A stretch of DNA of 36,453 bases from Gammaproteobacteria bacterium (GCA_024510845.1 JANEMA010000014.1:1-36453); one strand, 5' to 3'; shown: positions 8,697-17,991, counted from the first letter of the stretch. Notes: generated by a model not told the origin, from the sequence alone. Program-made: numbers and translations.

Positions 8697-8861
8697 TTAC
8701 ACCACCCGCAGGTGATTCCACAGCCCCGAACCCCTGGCCTTTCGCGGCGGGAACACCTTTGCCGTCTGCAGAAGACTCCTCCCCAGGTCGGATATTCGTG
8801 ACGAGAACACCTCTCCCGTCACATTTTCCAGAATTTCTGCAGCCGTTCTGCTCCGTCTCAT
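8697..8861 (-). CDS. possible 54-residue protein upstream of dgt
   Basis: An open frame starting at ATG 8861 with a strong Shine-Dalgarno sequence, GGGGAGGT, about five bases upstream, and ending at 8697, 54 bases before dgt. The product is basic and helical-looking (TAAEILENVTGE near the start), has no signal or membrane segment, and I do not recognise a family. The excellent ribosome site is the main evidence. It may be a small protein or a leader whose translation influences the hairpin at the dgt start. A chance frame is also possible. Confidence 0.35.
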   Translation of the reverse strand: MRRSRTAAEILENVTGEVFSSRISDLGRSLLQTAKVFPPRKARGSGLWNHLRVV

Positions 8862-8992
8862 GGCACACCTCCCCGATAACCAGGAAACCTGATAAATCAT
8901 GCACTATGAGTCCGGTATGGACTGTCTGTTTTCTTCTGACACAAACTGCTGTTCCACCTTGCCATTTCCTGGCATTTTCAGTAACGTCGTGC

Positions 8993-9036
8993 GCCCCCGG
9001 AATTTTGCGCGGGGGCCAGCGGTCCTGAGTGGACCG
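8993..9036. repeat. two adjacent stem-loops between the dgt-side and RND-side genes
   Basis: GCCCCCG (8993-8999) pairs with CGGGGGC (9010-9016) across a ten-base loop. CGGTCC (9020-9025) pairs with GGACCG (9031-9036) across a five-base loop. Neither is followed by a T run in either direction, so they are not standard intrinsic terminators. They lie in the roughly 270-base divergent region (8862-9127) that must hold promoters for both directions. They could be operators or leader structures. I saw no convincing -35/-10 pair there. Confidence 0.35.
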
Positions 9037-9127
9037 GCTCGGTATCCAAACCATAAACATTCGGTGGCCAGGAACGCCAAGATGCCCTGCCCCACCTGGG
9101 AACCCCAAGGTCCGGAGGTCTGCCAAG

Positions 9128-10339
9128 ATGCGTACTCTTTCCCTCCTCGCTGCCCTCGGTCTGGCGCTGGCCGTATCACCCTCGCCCGCCGCCGGGCCGC
9201 CTTCCATGCCCGATCTTCACATCGTGCCGGTAGTGCGCCAGCAGGCAGACCTCACTGTCTCCATCGCGGCCACGATCACGCCCCTTCGTACAGTACAGCT
9301 CACAGCGCAGATGCCAGGCAGGGTGAAGCACATTGCAGGACGCGAAGGCGACGTCTTCGCGCGCGGCGCAGTGTTGATCGCGCTCGACGAAGACGCCCTG
9401 CTGGCCCAGCGCGAATCGGCCATCGCTGCCCGCGAGTCTGCGCTGGCTGCCATTCGGAGCGCTCAGGCGCAATACCGGCAGGAGCTGTACTCGCCGCGCT
9501 CGGATGCAGTACGTACCGCACCGGGCGGCTTCGGATTCCCTGCCATGATGGACCAGATGTTCGGTGCGCCCATGCAGGACGCACTGGGCCTGCGTGAGCA
9601 GGGCGTGCAACGTTACAGCGACATGATCGACGTACAGACCCGTCTGGCGCAGGCAGGTACCCGGTTACGCCAGGCGGACGCCAGCATTCGCGAGGTCGAG
9701 GCGCGACTGCGCGATACTCGCAGCGTGGCGCCGTTCAAAGGGGTAATCGACAAGGTATACGTGGAGGAAGGCGATACCGTACAGCCCGGCCAGCCACTGG
9801 TGGGCTACAGTCAGGCCGCTCTGTTCAAGGTCGAGGCAGATCTGCCGGTGCACCTGGCCCGTCACCTGATGCCCGACCAGGTCCTGCCTGTGCGCTTGGA
9901 CAACGGCGGCGAGCCGGTCTCGGCGCGGGTACGTCGCATCCACCCCAGTGCCGATCTGCACCGCCACACCATTCGCGTGGAATTGGCACTGCCGCCTGGC
10001 GCCCACGCCACCGCCGGGCAGTATGCGGAGGTGCTGGTCACCGACCGTGGCGCCGAAGTGACCGCGCAGCTGGCCATCCCCGCCAGCGCGGTGATCCGCA
10101 AGGGCGGCATGCCCCTGGTGTTCAGCGTCGACGAGCAAGGTATTGCGCACCTGCGGGTCGTACGCCTTGGCGAGGCACTCGCCCAGGGCCAGGTGGTGGT
10201 GCTGTCAGGCCTGCGCGAGGGCAACCGCGTCATCGACCAGCCGCCAGCAGGTCTGAAGGCCGGCCGCCAGGTGATTGCGCCGGTGGCATCCACCGGACCG
10301 GACCGGACCACCACCCCGAACATGCCGAACGAAGGCTGA
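9128..10339 (+). CDS. RND efflux periplasmic adaptor (membrane fusion protein)
   Basis: A 403-residue HlyD-type adaptor that would link the inner-membrane pump encoded next door to an outer-membrane channel. It has an N-terminal signal peptide (hydrophobic 3-17, AAG near 21-23), then the lipoyl half-motifs (GRVKHIAGREGDVFARGAVL and later GVIDKVYVEEGDTVQPGQPL) around an alpha-hairpin, then beta-barrel and membrane-proximal domains. The hairpin contains an unusual Gly/Met-rich stretch near residues 121-160 (FGFPAMMDQMFGAPM). I chose ATG 9128 because the signal peptide begins there and a GGAGG precedes it by nine bases; the frame also opens at 9029. The pump gene follows after 9 bases. No TolC-type gene is in the window. 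Confidence 0.9.
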   Translation: MRTLSLLAALGLALAVSPSPAAGPPSMPDLHIVPVVRQQADLTVSIAATITPLRTVQLTAQMPGRVKHIAGREGDVFARGAVLIALDEDALLAQRESAIAARESALAAIRSAQAQYRQELYSPRSDAVRTAPGGFGFPAMMDQMFGAPMQDALGLREQGVQRYSDMIDVQTRLAQAGTRLRQADASIREVEARLRDTRSVAPFKGVIDKVYVEEGDTVQPGQPLVGYSQAALFKVEADLPVHLARHLMPDQVLPVRLDNGGEPVSARVRRIHPSADLHRHTIRVELALPPGAHATAGQYAEVLVTDRGAEVTAQLAIPASAVIRKGGMPLVFSVDEQGIAHLRVVRLGEALAQGQVVVLSGLREGNRVIDQPPAGLKAGRQVIAPVASTGPDRTTTPNMPNEG

Positions 10340-10348
10340 GGCCATGCC

Positions 10349-13300
10349 ATGTCCACCGAGGTTTCCGTGAACAAACACCAGCAACTTGGTCTGGCCGGCA
10401 CCATCGCCCGGTCGTTCATCCATTCCCCGCTGTCACCCCTGCTGTTTCTTGCCATGCTGGGCATGGGCATCATAGGTCTGGTCTTCACCCCGCGCCAGGA
10501 AGACCCACAGATCTCGGTGCCCTTGGTGGACATCTTTCTTGCCTATCCTGGTGCCTCGGCTAAGCAGGTGGCGGCCAAGGGAATCGAGCCGCTGGAGCGC
10601 ATCATGTCCGAGATGCCCGGCGTCAAGCACGTCTATTCGGCGAGCATGCGAGAACAGGGCATCGTCACCGTCCGCTTCCGCGTGGGCGAAGCTGCCGGGC
10701 CTTCGATCGTCAAGGTGCATGACAAGCTCGCCTCGCATCTCGACCAGATACCACCCGGCATTCAGGGCCCCCTACTGGTGAAGGTGAAGGGCATCGACGA
10801 CGTTCCCATCGTCACTCTCACTCTGTGGAGTCGCGAGATCGACAGTGCCAGTCTGCGTAAGCTGGCGAGCAATGTACTGCAACAGCTGGAGCAGATACCG
10901 GATACCGGCCAGGGCTTCATCGTTGGTAGTCAGAACGACCAGATCCGCATCCAGGTCCGGCCAGGGAAACTGGCCAGCCATGGTGTCACCGCCGACGAGA
11001 TCGTGGCACGTATCCGCCATGCCAATCTCGAGCGTCAGGTCGGCCGCGGCGAGCAGGACAATCACGAATTCCGCATCTACGCCGGTGCCTTCCTGCGCAC
11101 GCCTCAGGACGTGCAGAATCTGGTGCTGAGGGTGGAAGACGGGGCCCCGGTCTATGTTCGCGACGTGGCCGAGGTGAGCTGGGCACCGGAGGAGACACGG
11201 CACTATGTCAATTACTTCACTGGCCCGGCGATTGCCGCTTCGTTGGAGGACGACCACATCGCCGACGGCGAGAACGCAGTCACCATCGCCATCGCCAAGA
11301 AGCAAGGCAGCAACGGCGTGACCGTGGCCGAGGCCATTCTTGAACGGGTCGAGACACTCAAGGGTGACCTGATCCCCGAACAGGTCGAGGTGGCGGTCAC
11401 CCGCAACTACGGTCAGACCGCTGCCGACAAGGTGAATGCCCTGCTCATGAAACTGGTGATCGCCACCGGCATCGTCACCCTGCTGGTATGGTGGACGCTG
11501 GGCTTCAAGCCGGCTCTGGTAGTGACCATCGTGATCCCGGTGGTCATTCTGATGACCGTGTTCGCCGCCTTCGTAATGGGCTTCAGTATCGACCGGGTAT
11601 CACTGTTCGCGCTGATCTTCTCCATCGGCATCCTGGTGGACGACGCCATCGTGGTGGTCGAGAATATCTATCGACGCTGGCTACTCAAGGGCGAACCTTC
11701 TACGTCGATCGCCATCGACGCGGTGCGCGAGGTCGGTAACCCGACCATCATCGCCACCTTCACCGTGGTCGCCGCGTTGATGCCCATGGCCTTCGTGCGT
11801 GGCCTGATGGGACCCTATATGGCGCCCATCCCTGTGCTTGGCTCGGTGGCCATGATCGTCTCCCTGTTCGCAGCCTTTGCCTTCACATCTTACCTGGTGA
11901 TGCGTATCCGCCCGTCCATGGCACGGCTGGAACAGGCTGAGGACAGGGAACACGCCGCCAACGCGCGCATCGAGCGCCTGTTCCGCCGTATCCTGCCTCC
12001 ATTGCTCGACAACCGGCTGTTCGGATATGGCTTTCTGTTCGCCCTGATCGGTGCCTTCTTCGCCGTCTGCGCCCTGTTCTATACCACTGCGGTCACAGTA
12101 AAGATGCTGCCGTATGACAATAAGCCCGAGTTCGCCGTTGTCATCGACCTGCCGGAAGGCTCAGCCCTTCCGGTGACCGCCAACGTGGCACGTGAGATGG
12201 CAGAAGCCCTGCGCAAGATCGACGAGGTGATCGCCCTGCAGACCTATGCAGGCACCGCGCGCCCCTTCGACTTCAACGGCATGGTGCGTCACTACTACCT
12301 GCGCGAGCAGCCCTGGCAGGCGGAGATCCAGGTGCAACTGGTGGACAAGCATGCGCGTCACGTCTCCAGTCACGAGCTGGCCGAACGTGCGCGCGTCCTG
12401 CTCGAGCCCATCGCCGATGCCCATGACGCTCACATCACCGTGGCCGAGATGCCGCCCGGGCCGCCAGTGCTCCAATCGGTGGTGGCCGAGATCTACGGTC
12501 CCGATGCCGAAACCCGACGCAAAGTCGCACGCCACATGACCAGGCTCTTCGAGCAGACCGGGGGTATGGCCGATGTGGATAATTACATGGCCGAGCCCCA
12601 CACTGCATGGCGCTTCGTCATCAACGCCCAGAAGGCCTCGACCAAGGGGGTAACCACCGCCAGCATCGTCGAGAACCTGGCCATGGTGATGGGCGAATAC
12701 AGGGTTACCGACCGGCGCACCGACAACGTCCTGGAGCCCACCTGGATCACCCTCCAGGCCCCGCTGACGCTGCGCGCGAATCCGCAAGCCTTGGGCGATC
12801 TGCCGATCGCCGCACCGGGCGGGGTGACCGTCCCGCTGGCCGAACTGGGTCACTGGGAACGTATCGCCGAGGACCCGATCATTTATCACAAGGATCTGCG
12901 ACCGGTGGAATACGTGGTCGGCGATGCGGTCGGCCGCCTGGGTGCACCCATCTACCCCATGATGAAGATCGACGAAACCCTGCAGGATTACGTGACTCCC
13001 GACGATCAGACACTCTCCGGTACCATGACCGGCCCACCGCCAGCCAACGGCCAGTCGGGCTTCGAATGGACCGGTGAATGGACCATCACCTACGAGACCT
13101 TCCGCGACATGGGGGCCGCCTTTGGCGTGGCACTGGTGCTGATCTACATGTTGGTGGTCGGCATGTTCGGCAACTTCACCGTGCCGGCCATCATCATGGC
13201 ACCCATCCCCCTGACTCTGCTGGGCATCGTCCCGGGACACTGGATCATCACCCAGATCACCGGCACCAACGCCTATTTCACCGCCACATCGATGATTGGC

Positions 13301-13642
13301 TTCATCGCCCTGGCGGGCATCATCGTGCGCAACTCCATCCTGCTGGTGGACTTCGCTGCGGAGGAGATCCGCTGTGGGCGCGACGTGCGCGAGGCGGTGA
13401 TCCTGTCGTGCAAGGCACGTACCCGGCCGATCCTGATCACTGCCTTCGCCCTGATCGGCGGCGCCAGCGTGATCCTGTTCGATCCCATCTTCCAGGGCAT
13501 GGCCATCTCACTGATGTTCGGTGTCTTCGTCTCCACCCTGCTCACCCTGCTGGTGATCCCACTCGGCTGCGTGAGCGCGACCAGAAGCATGCAGACCATC
13601 GCCGATGCCCGTGACGCCAAGGGCGCACCGCGGGCGATCTGA
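10349..13642 (+). CDS. RND efflux transporter permease (AcrB/HAE superfamily)
   Basis: A 1097-residue inner-membrane pump expected to form a proton-driven trimer with the upstream adaptor. It starts with a transmembrane helix near residues 30-50 and the FTPRQEDPQISVP segment typical of the family. Two periplasmic porter regions follow, each before a membrane bundle. The fourth-helix proton relay reads ILVDDAIVVVEN, with the two essential aspartates present. The second bundle shows GFIALAGIIVRNSILLVDF. Overall it resembles the proteobacterial RND group found with simple adaptors rather than CusA (no obvious methionine relay), so the substrate is likely organic, but this is not settled. ATG 10349 follows a GAGG. 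The NYN gene starts 12 bases after its stop. Confidence 0.93.
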   Translation: MSTEVSVNKHQQLGLAGTIARSFIHSPLSPLLFLAMLGMGIIGLVFTPRQEDPQISVPLVDIFLAYPGASAKQVAAKGIEPLERIMSEMPGVKHVYSASMREQGIVTVRFRVGEAAGPSIVKVHDKLASHLDQIPPGIQGPLLVKVKGIDDVPIVTLTLWSREIDSASLRKLASNVLQQLEQIPDTGQGFIVGSQNDQIRIQVRPGKLASHGVTADEIVARIRHANLERQVGRGEQDNHEFRIYAGAFLRTPQDVQNLVLRVEDGAPVYVRDVAEVSWAPEETRHYVNYFTGPAIAASLEDDHIADGENAVTIAIAKKQGSNGVTVAEAILERVETLKGDLIPEQVEVAVTRNYGQTAADKVNALLMKLVIATGIVTLLVWWTLGFKPALVVTIVIPVVILMTVFAAFVMGFSIDRVSLFALIFSIGILVDDAIVVVENIYRRWLLKGEPSTSIAIDAVREVGNPTIIATFTVVAALMPMAFVRGLMGPYMAPIPVLGSVAMIVSLFAAFAFTSYLVMRIRPSMARLEQAEDREHAANARIERLFRRILPPLLDNRLFGYGFLFALIGAFFAVCALFYTTAVTVKMLPYDNKPEFAVVIDLPEGSALPVTANVAREMAEALRKIDEVIALQTYAGTARPFDFNGMVRHYYLREQPWQAEIQVQLVDKHARHVSSHELAERARVLLEPIADAHDAHITVAEMPPGPPVLQSVVAEIYGPDAETRRKVARHMTRLFEQTGGMADVDNYMAEPHTAWRFVINAQKASTKGVTTASIVENLAMVMGEYRVTDRRTDNVLEPTWITLQAPLTLRANPQALGDLPIAAPGGVTVPLAELGHWERIAEDPIIYHKDLRPVEYVVGDAVGRLGAPIYPMMKIDETLQDYVTPDDQTLSGTMTGPPPANGQSGFEWTGEWTITYETFRDMGAAFGVALVLIYMLVVGMFGNFTVPAIIMAPIPLTLLGIVPGHWIITQITGTNAYFTATSMIGFIALAGIIVRNSILLVDFAAEEIRCGRDVREAVILSCKARTRPILITAFALIGGASVILFDPIFQGMAISLMFGVFVSTLLTLLVIPLGCVSATRSMQTIADARDAKGAPRAI

Positions 13643-13654
13643 GGGTAACGAAAA

Positions 13655-14188
13655 GTGAATAGGATCGTCTGGATCGCCGATGCCGGTTACCTGATAAAGG
13701 CCTGTCCAGGTAAATTCGATTACCTGAAGCTGAAGGAGTTGCTGGAATCGGAGTCTGATGGAAGCTTCGCCGAGTCGTTCTACATCAATTCGACATCCTA
13801 TCCGCCGACCGATGCACAGGATTCATTCCACTCCTGGCTGAAAACGGCTCCTCCCCGGGGACCCAAGATGCGGGTGAAGTTGTACAAGCTGAAGGACATG
13901 CATCATCAATGCCCCCAGTGCAACCATTCGTTCGACCGCCCGGTACAGAAGGGGGTCGACGTCGGGATTGCAACCTTGATCGTGAAACTGGCGGCACAGA
14001 ACCAGTACTCCCGCCTGATCCTCTCCGCCGGCGACGGCGACTTCGAGGACGCCATTGCCTTCGCCAAGGAGGAGCTTCACAAGGAGATCTGGGTCTCGGG
14101 ATTCCCGGACAGCCTGTCCCCTGACCTGCAATCCTATGCCGACAAGGTGATCTGGCTCGACGAGCACTGGGAAGCATTCAAGAAGTAG
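13655..14188 (+). CDS. NYN-domain (LabA/DUF88-like) putative ribonuclease
   Basis: A 177-residue soluble protein with the PIN-like NYN fold. Conserved acidic residues occur at Asp9 (WIADAGYL), Asp102 (QKGVDVGIATLI) and Asp127/Asp129 (SAGDGDFEDA), the usual metal-binding set of this family. A CPQC motif (Cys86, Cys89) preceded by His83/His84 and followed by His91 could be a zinc knuckle. NYN proteins are generally metal-dependent RNases; substrate unknown. It starts at GTG 13655 behind a GAGGG that overlaps the stop of the RND pump gene, 12 bases upstream, so it is probably translated from the same mRNA. Being third in an efflux operon is unusual. It converges on livF, whose stop is 80 bases away. 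Confidence 0.85.
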   Translation: MNRIVWIADAGYLIKACPGKFDYLKLKELLESESDGSFAESFYINSTSYPPTDAQDSFHSWLKTAPPRGPKMRVKLYKLKDMHHQCPQCNHSFDRPVQKGVDVGIATLIVKLAAQNQYSRLILSAGDGDFEDAIAFAKEELHKEIWVSGFPDSLSPDLQSYADKVIWLDEHWEAFKK

Positions 14189-14267
14189 CGAATGGCCAGA
14201 TCATATCCTGCGAACCTGAGCGGCGTTCTTGTCGCGAATGGTTCGGCCCGGGGACGGCAAGCCCAGG

Positions 14268-15032
14268 TCAGATCGCCAGGTACTCCTCGCGCAGCTGGTG
14301 GTTGTCGAGGACTTCCTGGGCGGTGCCGTCGAACACTACCTGCCCCATGTCGAGGATGACCGCGCGGTCGGCCAGGTTGAGGGCGGCGATGGCGTTCTGT
14401 TCGACGATGATGGTGGTGATGCCCAGCTCGCGGATGCCTTCGAGGATGCGCTCGATCTCCTGCACGATGACCGGCGCCAGGCCTTCGTAGGGTTCATCGA
14501 GCAGCAACAGCTTCACATCGCGCGCCAGGGCGCGGGCCACGGCCAGCATCTGCTGCTCGCCACCCGACAGGGTGACCGCTTCCTGTTGCCGACGCTCGGC
14601 CAGGCGCGGGAAGTGCTCGTAGATACGTTCCTTGGTCCAGCCGTGTGGCGGGGCGATCTGCGCCAGGTCCAGTGATTCCTCGACGGTGAGTCCCGGGATG
14701 ATACGCCGGTCCTCGGGCACCAGCTGTATGCCGGCACGTGCGGCCTGCCAGCTGGCCATCCCGTGTATCGGCTGGTGATCCAGCCAGACCTCGCCGTGTT
14801 TCATCTCGGGCGTCTCCACCCGCGCAATGGTACGCAGGGTGGAGGTCTTGCCGGCACCATTGCGGCCCAGCAGGGCCAGGATCTCGCCCTCGCGGATGTC
14901 GAAGCTCACCCCCTGCACGATATAGCTCTCGCCGCAGTAGCTGTGCAGATCCCAGGCCGAGAAGAAGGCCGGCGAGGGGCCGCGCGCCTTGATCGGCGGG
15001 GTCTTGGGTGCTTGCTTGGTGGTAAAAGTCAT
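14268..15032 (-). CDS. livF: branched-chain amino acid/urea-type ABC transporter ATPase (LivF-like)
   Basis: One of two ATPases energising the importer. The 254-residue protein has Walker A GRNGAGKT (56-63), the signature LSGGEQQML and Walker B LLLLDEPYEGL. The PEDRRIIPGLTVEESL segment is typical of LivF/UrtE. It is about 15-20 residues longer than usual at the N-terminus (a Pro/Lys-rich lead of about 20 residues before the ABC fold). The frame is open further upstream to 15302, but ATG 15032 overlaps the livG stop by four bases (ATGA), and the upstream part reads as livG antiframe. Last gene of the operon. Confidence 0.92.
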   Translation of the reverse strand: MTFTTKQAPKTPPIKARGPSPAFFSAWDLHSYCGESYIVQGVSFDIREGEILALLGRNGAGKTSTLRTIARVETPEMKHGEVWLDHQPIHGMASWQAARAGIQLVPEDRRIIPGLTVEESLDLAQIAPPHGWTKERIYEHFPRLAERRQQEAVTLSGGEQQMLAVARALARDVKLLLLDEPYEGLAPVIVQEIERILEGIRELGITTIIVEQNAIAALNLADRAVILDMGQVVFDGTAQEVLDNHQLREEYLAI

Positions 15033-15808
15033 ATCTCTGCACTCCCCAGGTAGGCCTCGCGCACCTTGGGATGTCCCTTGATCTCGTTGGGCTCCCCCTC
15101 GGCGATGATGGCGCCCTGCGCCAGCACGCTGATGCGGTCGGCCAGGCTGAACACCACGTGCATGTCGTGTTCGATGATGACCTTGGTCATGCCGCTCTGC
15201 TTGATCTTCTCGAGCAGTTCGATGGTACGGTTGGTATCGTGCCGCGCCATGCCGGCGGTGGGTTCGTCGAGCAACAACAGCTTGGGATGCTGGATCAGGC
15301 ACATCGCCAGCTCCAGGCGCCGCTTGTTTCCGCGCGACAGGTTGCCCGCATGATGGTGTGCCTGATCGGCCATGCCGAAGTCCTCGAGCAGGCTCATGGT
15401 TTCTTCCTCGATGGCCTTTTCATTGCGCAGGGCCGAGAAGGGGTTGAAACGGAAGATCCCCTCCTTGTGCGCAAAGGCCGGGATCATCACGTTGTTCAGC
15501 AGCGACAGCTCGGGAAAGATCTCCGGCGTCTGGAACACACGCGAGATGCCGAGCTGGTTGATGTCGTGCGGCTTCATGTTGCCGCCGGTCAGGTCGTGAT
15601 CGAGGAAACGGATACTCCCGCTGTCGGGGCGGATGCGACCGATGCAGGTGTTGAGCAGGGTCGACTTCCCGGCCCCGTTGGGTCCGATGATGGCGTGCGT
15701 CTTGCCCTCCTCGATCTCGAGGTCGATATTGGACAGCGCCTTGAGTCCCCCGAAGGTCTTGTTCACCCCGCGGATGGACAGGACGATATTGCGCGAAGTC
15801 TCGCTCAT
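15029..15808 (-). CDS. livG: branched-chain amino acid/urea-type ABC transporter ATPase (LivG-like)
   Basis: The second ATPase, 259 residues, with Walker [10 protein letters not shown] (42-50), signature [12 protein letters not shown] and Walker [12 protein letters not shown], followed by the EHDM segment of the H-loop region. The [20 protein letters not shown] stretch (Q-loop onward) is the LivG/UrtD pattern. The signature deviates from LSGGQ (LSRGN), which is common in LivG. Overlaps both livM (four bases at its start) and livF (four at its end), so it is translationally coupled. Confidence 0.93.
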   Translation of the reverse strand: MSETSRNIVLSIRGVNKTFGGLKALSNIDLEIEEGKTHAIIGPNGAGKSTLLNTCIGRIRPDSGSIRFLDHDLTGGNMKPHDINQLGISRVFQTPEIFPELSLLNNVMIPAFAHKEGIFRFNPFSALRNEKAIEEETMSLLEDFGMADQAHHHAGNLSRGNKRRLELAMCLIQHPKLLLLDEPTAGMARHDTNRTIELLEKIKQSGMTKVIIEHDMHVVFSLADRISVLAQGAIIAEGEPNEIKGHPKVREAYLGSAEI

Positions 15809-16932
15809 GCCTGGCCCTCCTTCACCGGCTTGCGACCGAACAGTGCGGCGATGCGCCGGAAGCCCTCCATCATGCCACCGGGCAGGATGATGATGATGAC
15901 CATGAAGAGCGCACCCAGCGTCAGGTGCCAGCCGTCACCCACGAAGGGCGAGATGATGGTGACCATGAAATCTGCCAGCCAGTCGGGCAGGAAATCAAAG
16001 GCCTGTTGCAGCACCTGATCGTTGAACGACGAGAAGATGTTCTCGAAATACTTGATGGTGGCTGCGCCGATGACGGGGCCGATCAGGGTCCCCACTCCGC
16101 CGAGGATGGTCATCAGCACCACCTCGCCCGAGGCGGTCCACTGCATGCGCTCGGCACCGGCCAGCGGATCGACGATGGCCATCAGCGAACCGGCCAGGCC
16201 GGCATACATGCCCGAGATCACGAAGGCGCTCAACAGGTAGGGCTGCGGGTTGAATCCGGTGTATTCCATGCGCGTCTGGTTGCTCTTGATCGCCACCAGC
16301 TTCATGCCGAAGGGTGAGCGGAAGATGCGCAGCGACACCCGGAAGCCGAGGATCAACAGGAGCGCGCAGAAGTAGAAGCCGCTGTAGCCGGTGAGCGTGA
16401 TGCCGAACAGATCCGCCAGTGGCGAGCCTTCGACCTGCACACCCAGGGCTGCATCGAGCACACGCGGATCGTTGCGCAGCACGCGCAGGCCAGTCTCGCC
16501 ATTGGTGATCGGGGTGAGCACCGAATAGGCCAGGTTGTACGACATCTGCGCAAAGGCCAGGGTGAGAATCGAGAAATAGATACCGGTGCGGCGCAGGCTG
16601 AGGAAACCGATCACCAGCGCGAACAGGGCCGAGATGGCCACCGACAGCAACACCGCCGGGATCACATTCATGGTCAGCAGCTTGAACGACCAGACGGTGG
16701 CGTAGGAACCGACACCCAGAAAGGCCGCGTGACCGAAGGACAGATAGCCGGTGAGCCCGAACAGCAGGTTGTAACCGATGGCGAACAGGCCAAAGACGGC
16801 GAACTTCTGCAGCAGATCCGGGTAACCGGCGCCGATAGTCGTCGCCCACAGGGGTGCGGTCAGCACCACGACCGAGAACAGTGCCAGCAGCAGGATGTCT
16901 CGTGCTCGCGAAGATGCGACGATGGTTTGCAT
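15805..16932 (-). CDS. livM: branched-chain amino acid/urea-type ABC transporter permease (LivM-like)
   Basis: Inner-membrane permease of 375 residues with about ten hydrophobic segments. It has the LivM landmarks [20 protein letters not shown], an [16 protein letters not shown] segment and the late [13 protein letters not shown] motif. It partners LivH to form the translocation path for the substrate delivered by the binding protein encoded at 18031-19374. ATG 16932 lies 9 bases after the livH stop and the gene overlaps livG by four bases. Confidence 0.93.
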   Translation of the reverse strand: MQTIVASSRARDILLLALFSVVVLTAPLWATTIGAGYPDLLQKFAVFGLFAIGYNLLFGLTGYLSFGHAAFLGVGSYATVWSFKLLTMNVIPAVLLSVAISALFALVIGFLSLRRTGIYFSILTLAFAQMSYNLAYSVLTPITNGETGLRVLRNDPRVLDAALGVQVEGSPLADLFGITLTGYSGFYFCALLLILGFRVSLRIFRSPFGMKLVAIKSNQTRMEYTGFNPQPYLLSAFVISGMYAGLAGSLMAIVDPLAGAERMQWTASGEVVLMTILGGVGTLIGPVIGAATIKYFENIFSSFNDQVLQQAFDFLPDWLADFMVTIISPFVGDGWHLTLGALFMVIIIILPGGMMEGFRRIAALFGRKPVKEGQA

Positions 16933-16941
16933 GTCGATACC

Positions 16942-17940
16942 TCAGTCCTTGCCCAGCAGGCCCTTGGGACGCACCAGCAGGATGATGACCGCCACCAGGT
17001 AGACGATGATCTGGTCGATGCCCGGCAGGTAGGCCTTGATCTCGTTCATCGAGAAGAACGATTGCAATATGCCCAGCAGGAAGCCGGCGGCCACCGCGCC
17101 AGGAAGCGAGCCCATGCCGCCGACCACCACTACCACGAAGGACAGCACCAGAAACTCCATGCCCATGTGATAGTCGGGTGACAGGATGGGGGTGTACATG
17201 GTGCCCGCCAGGCCGGCCACCACCGCCGCCAGGCCGAACACGATGGTGAAACGATTCTGGATATTGATACCCAGCAGGCCGACCATTTCGCGGTCGTGCA
17301 TGCCGGCGCGCACCACCATGCCGAAGGTAGTGAAGTGCAGGAAGGCAAACACTCCGCCGATGACCGCCAGCGAGAAGCCCAGGTAGATCAGGCGCCACCA
17401 GGGATAGGTGATGCCTTCCAGGCCGAACAGCGAGCCGATGTCCACGCTGGTGGCCACCACCTGCGGCGCATTGACCGGGATGGGGTTGGCGCCGAAGAAG
17501 CCCTTGACGATCTCCTGCAGCACGATGGCCAGGCCGAAGGTGACCAGGATCTGATCGGCATGGTCACGCTTGTAGAAGTGGCGTATCAGACCACGCTCCA
17601 TGGCCAGGCCGACCAGCAGCATCACCGGGATGGCCACGATCACCGAGATGGGCACCGCATAGTCGATGATGGTGCGCCCGACATCGCCCCACCACAGTTC
17701 CAGGTAGGGTGTCTCCTTGTAGGCATCGAAGAAGGTGATGCTGGTATCGCGCACTCGCGCCGAGATGGTCAGCAGGTTCTGTACTCCCACCGCCACGAAG
17801 GCGCCCATCATGAACAGGGCACCGTGCGCGAAGTTCACCACACCCAGCGTACCGAACACCAGGGTGAGTCCCAGCGCGATCAGTGCGTAGGCGGTTCCCT
17901 TGTCCAGGCCGTTGAGGATCTGCAGCAGGATCGCTTCCAT
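16942..17940 (-). CDS. livH: branched-chain amino acid/urea-type ABC transporter permease (LivH-like)
   Basis: Inner-membrane permease of about 332 residues. The N-terminus ILNGLDKGTAYALIALGLTL and VVNFAHGALFMMGAF and the later VVVVGGMGSLPGA are LivH/UrtB landmarks. I place the start at ATG 17940 because the family's first helix begins right after it. The frame opens at 17982, but that extension would lie inside the terminator hairpin at 17961-17991. The only ribosome-site match is a modest GAAGA. The weak start, together with the upstream terminator, suggests much lower expression than the binding protein. Confidence 0.9.
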   Translation of the reverse strand: MEAILLQILNGLDKGTAYALIALGLTLVFGTLGVVNFAHGALFMMGAFVAVGVQNLLTISARVRDTSITFFDAYKETPYLELWWGDVGRTIIDYAVPISVIVAIPVMLLVGLAMERGLIRHFYKRDHADQILVTFGLAIVLQEIVKGFFGANPIPVNAPQVVATSVDIGSLFGLEGITYPWWRLIYLGFSLAVIGGVFAFLHFTTFGMVVRAGMHDREMVGLLGINIQNRFTIVFGLAAVVAGLAGTMYTPILSPDYHMGMEFLVLSFVVVVVGGMGSLPGAVAAGFLLGILQSFFSMNEIKAYLPGIDQIIVYLVAVIILLVRPKGLLGKD

Positions 17941-17960
17941 ATAGATATCGTCTTCTTCAG

Positions 17961-17991
17961 AAAAAGATGACCTGAAGAACATCAGGCCATC
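17961..17991 (-). terminator. intrinsic terminator between binding-protein gene and livH
   Basis: Read on the minus strand, GATGGCCTG (17991-17983) pairs with CAGGTCATC (17974-17966) with one G-T pair and an eight-base loop, followed directly by TTTTT (17965-17961). This is a textbook rho-independent terminator in the 90-base gap after the binding-protein stop (18031) and before livH. It probably lets only a fraction of transcripts continue into the permease and ATPase genes. Confidence 0.8.

Noticed and set aside
7840-9207. 455-residue minus-strand frame overlapping dgt
   Set aside because: It is an alternative frame of dgt with Arg/Gly/Pro-rich composition and no family motifs; dgt in the other frame is clear.
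14206-14246. Weak inverted repeat (CGAACC ... GGTTCG) between the NYN gene and livF
   Set aside because: Only six paired bases around a 22-base loop with no T run; insufficient for a terminator call.
15033-15302. Upstream extension of the livF reading frame by 90 residues
   Set aside because: It lies wholly inside livG, has Arg/His-rich shadow composition, and the ATG at 15032 overlaps the livG stop in the same ATGA manner as the other operon junctions.
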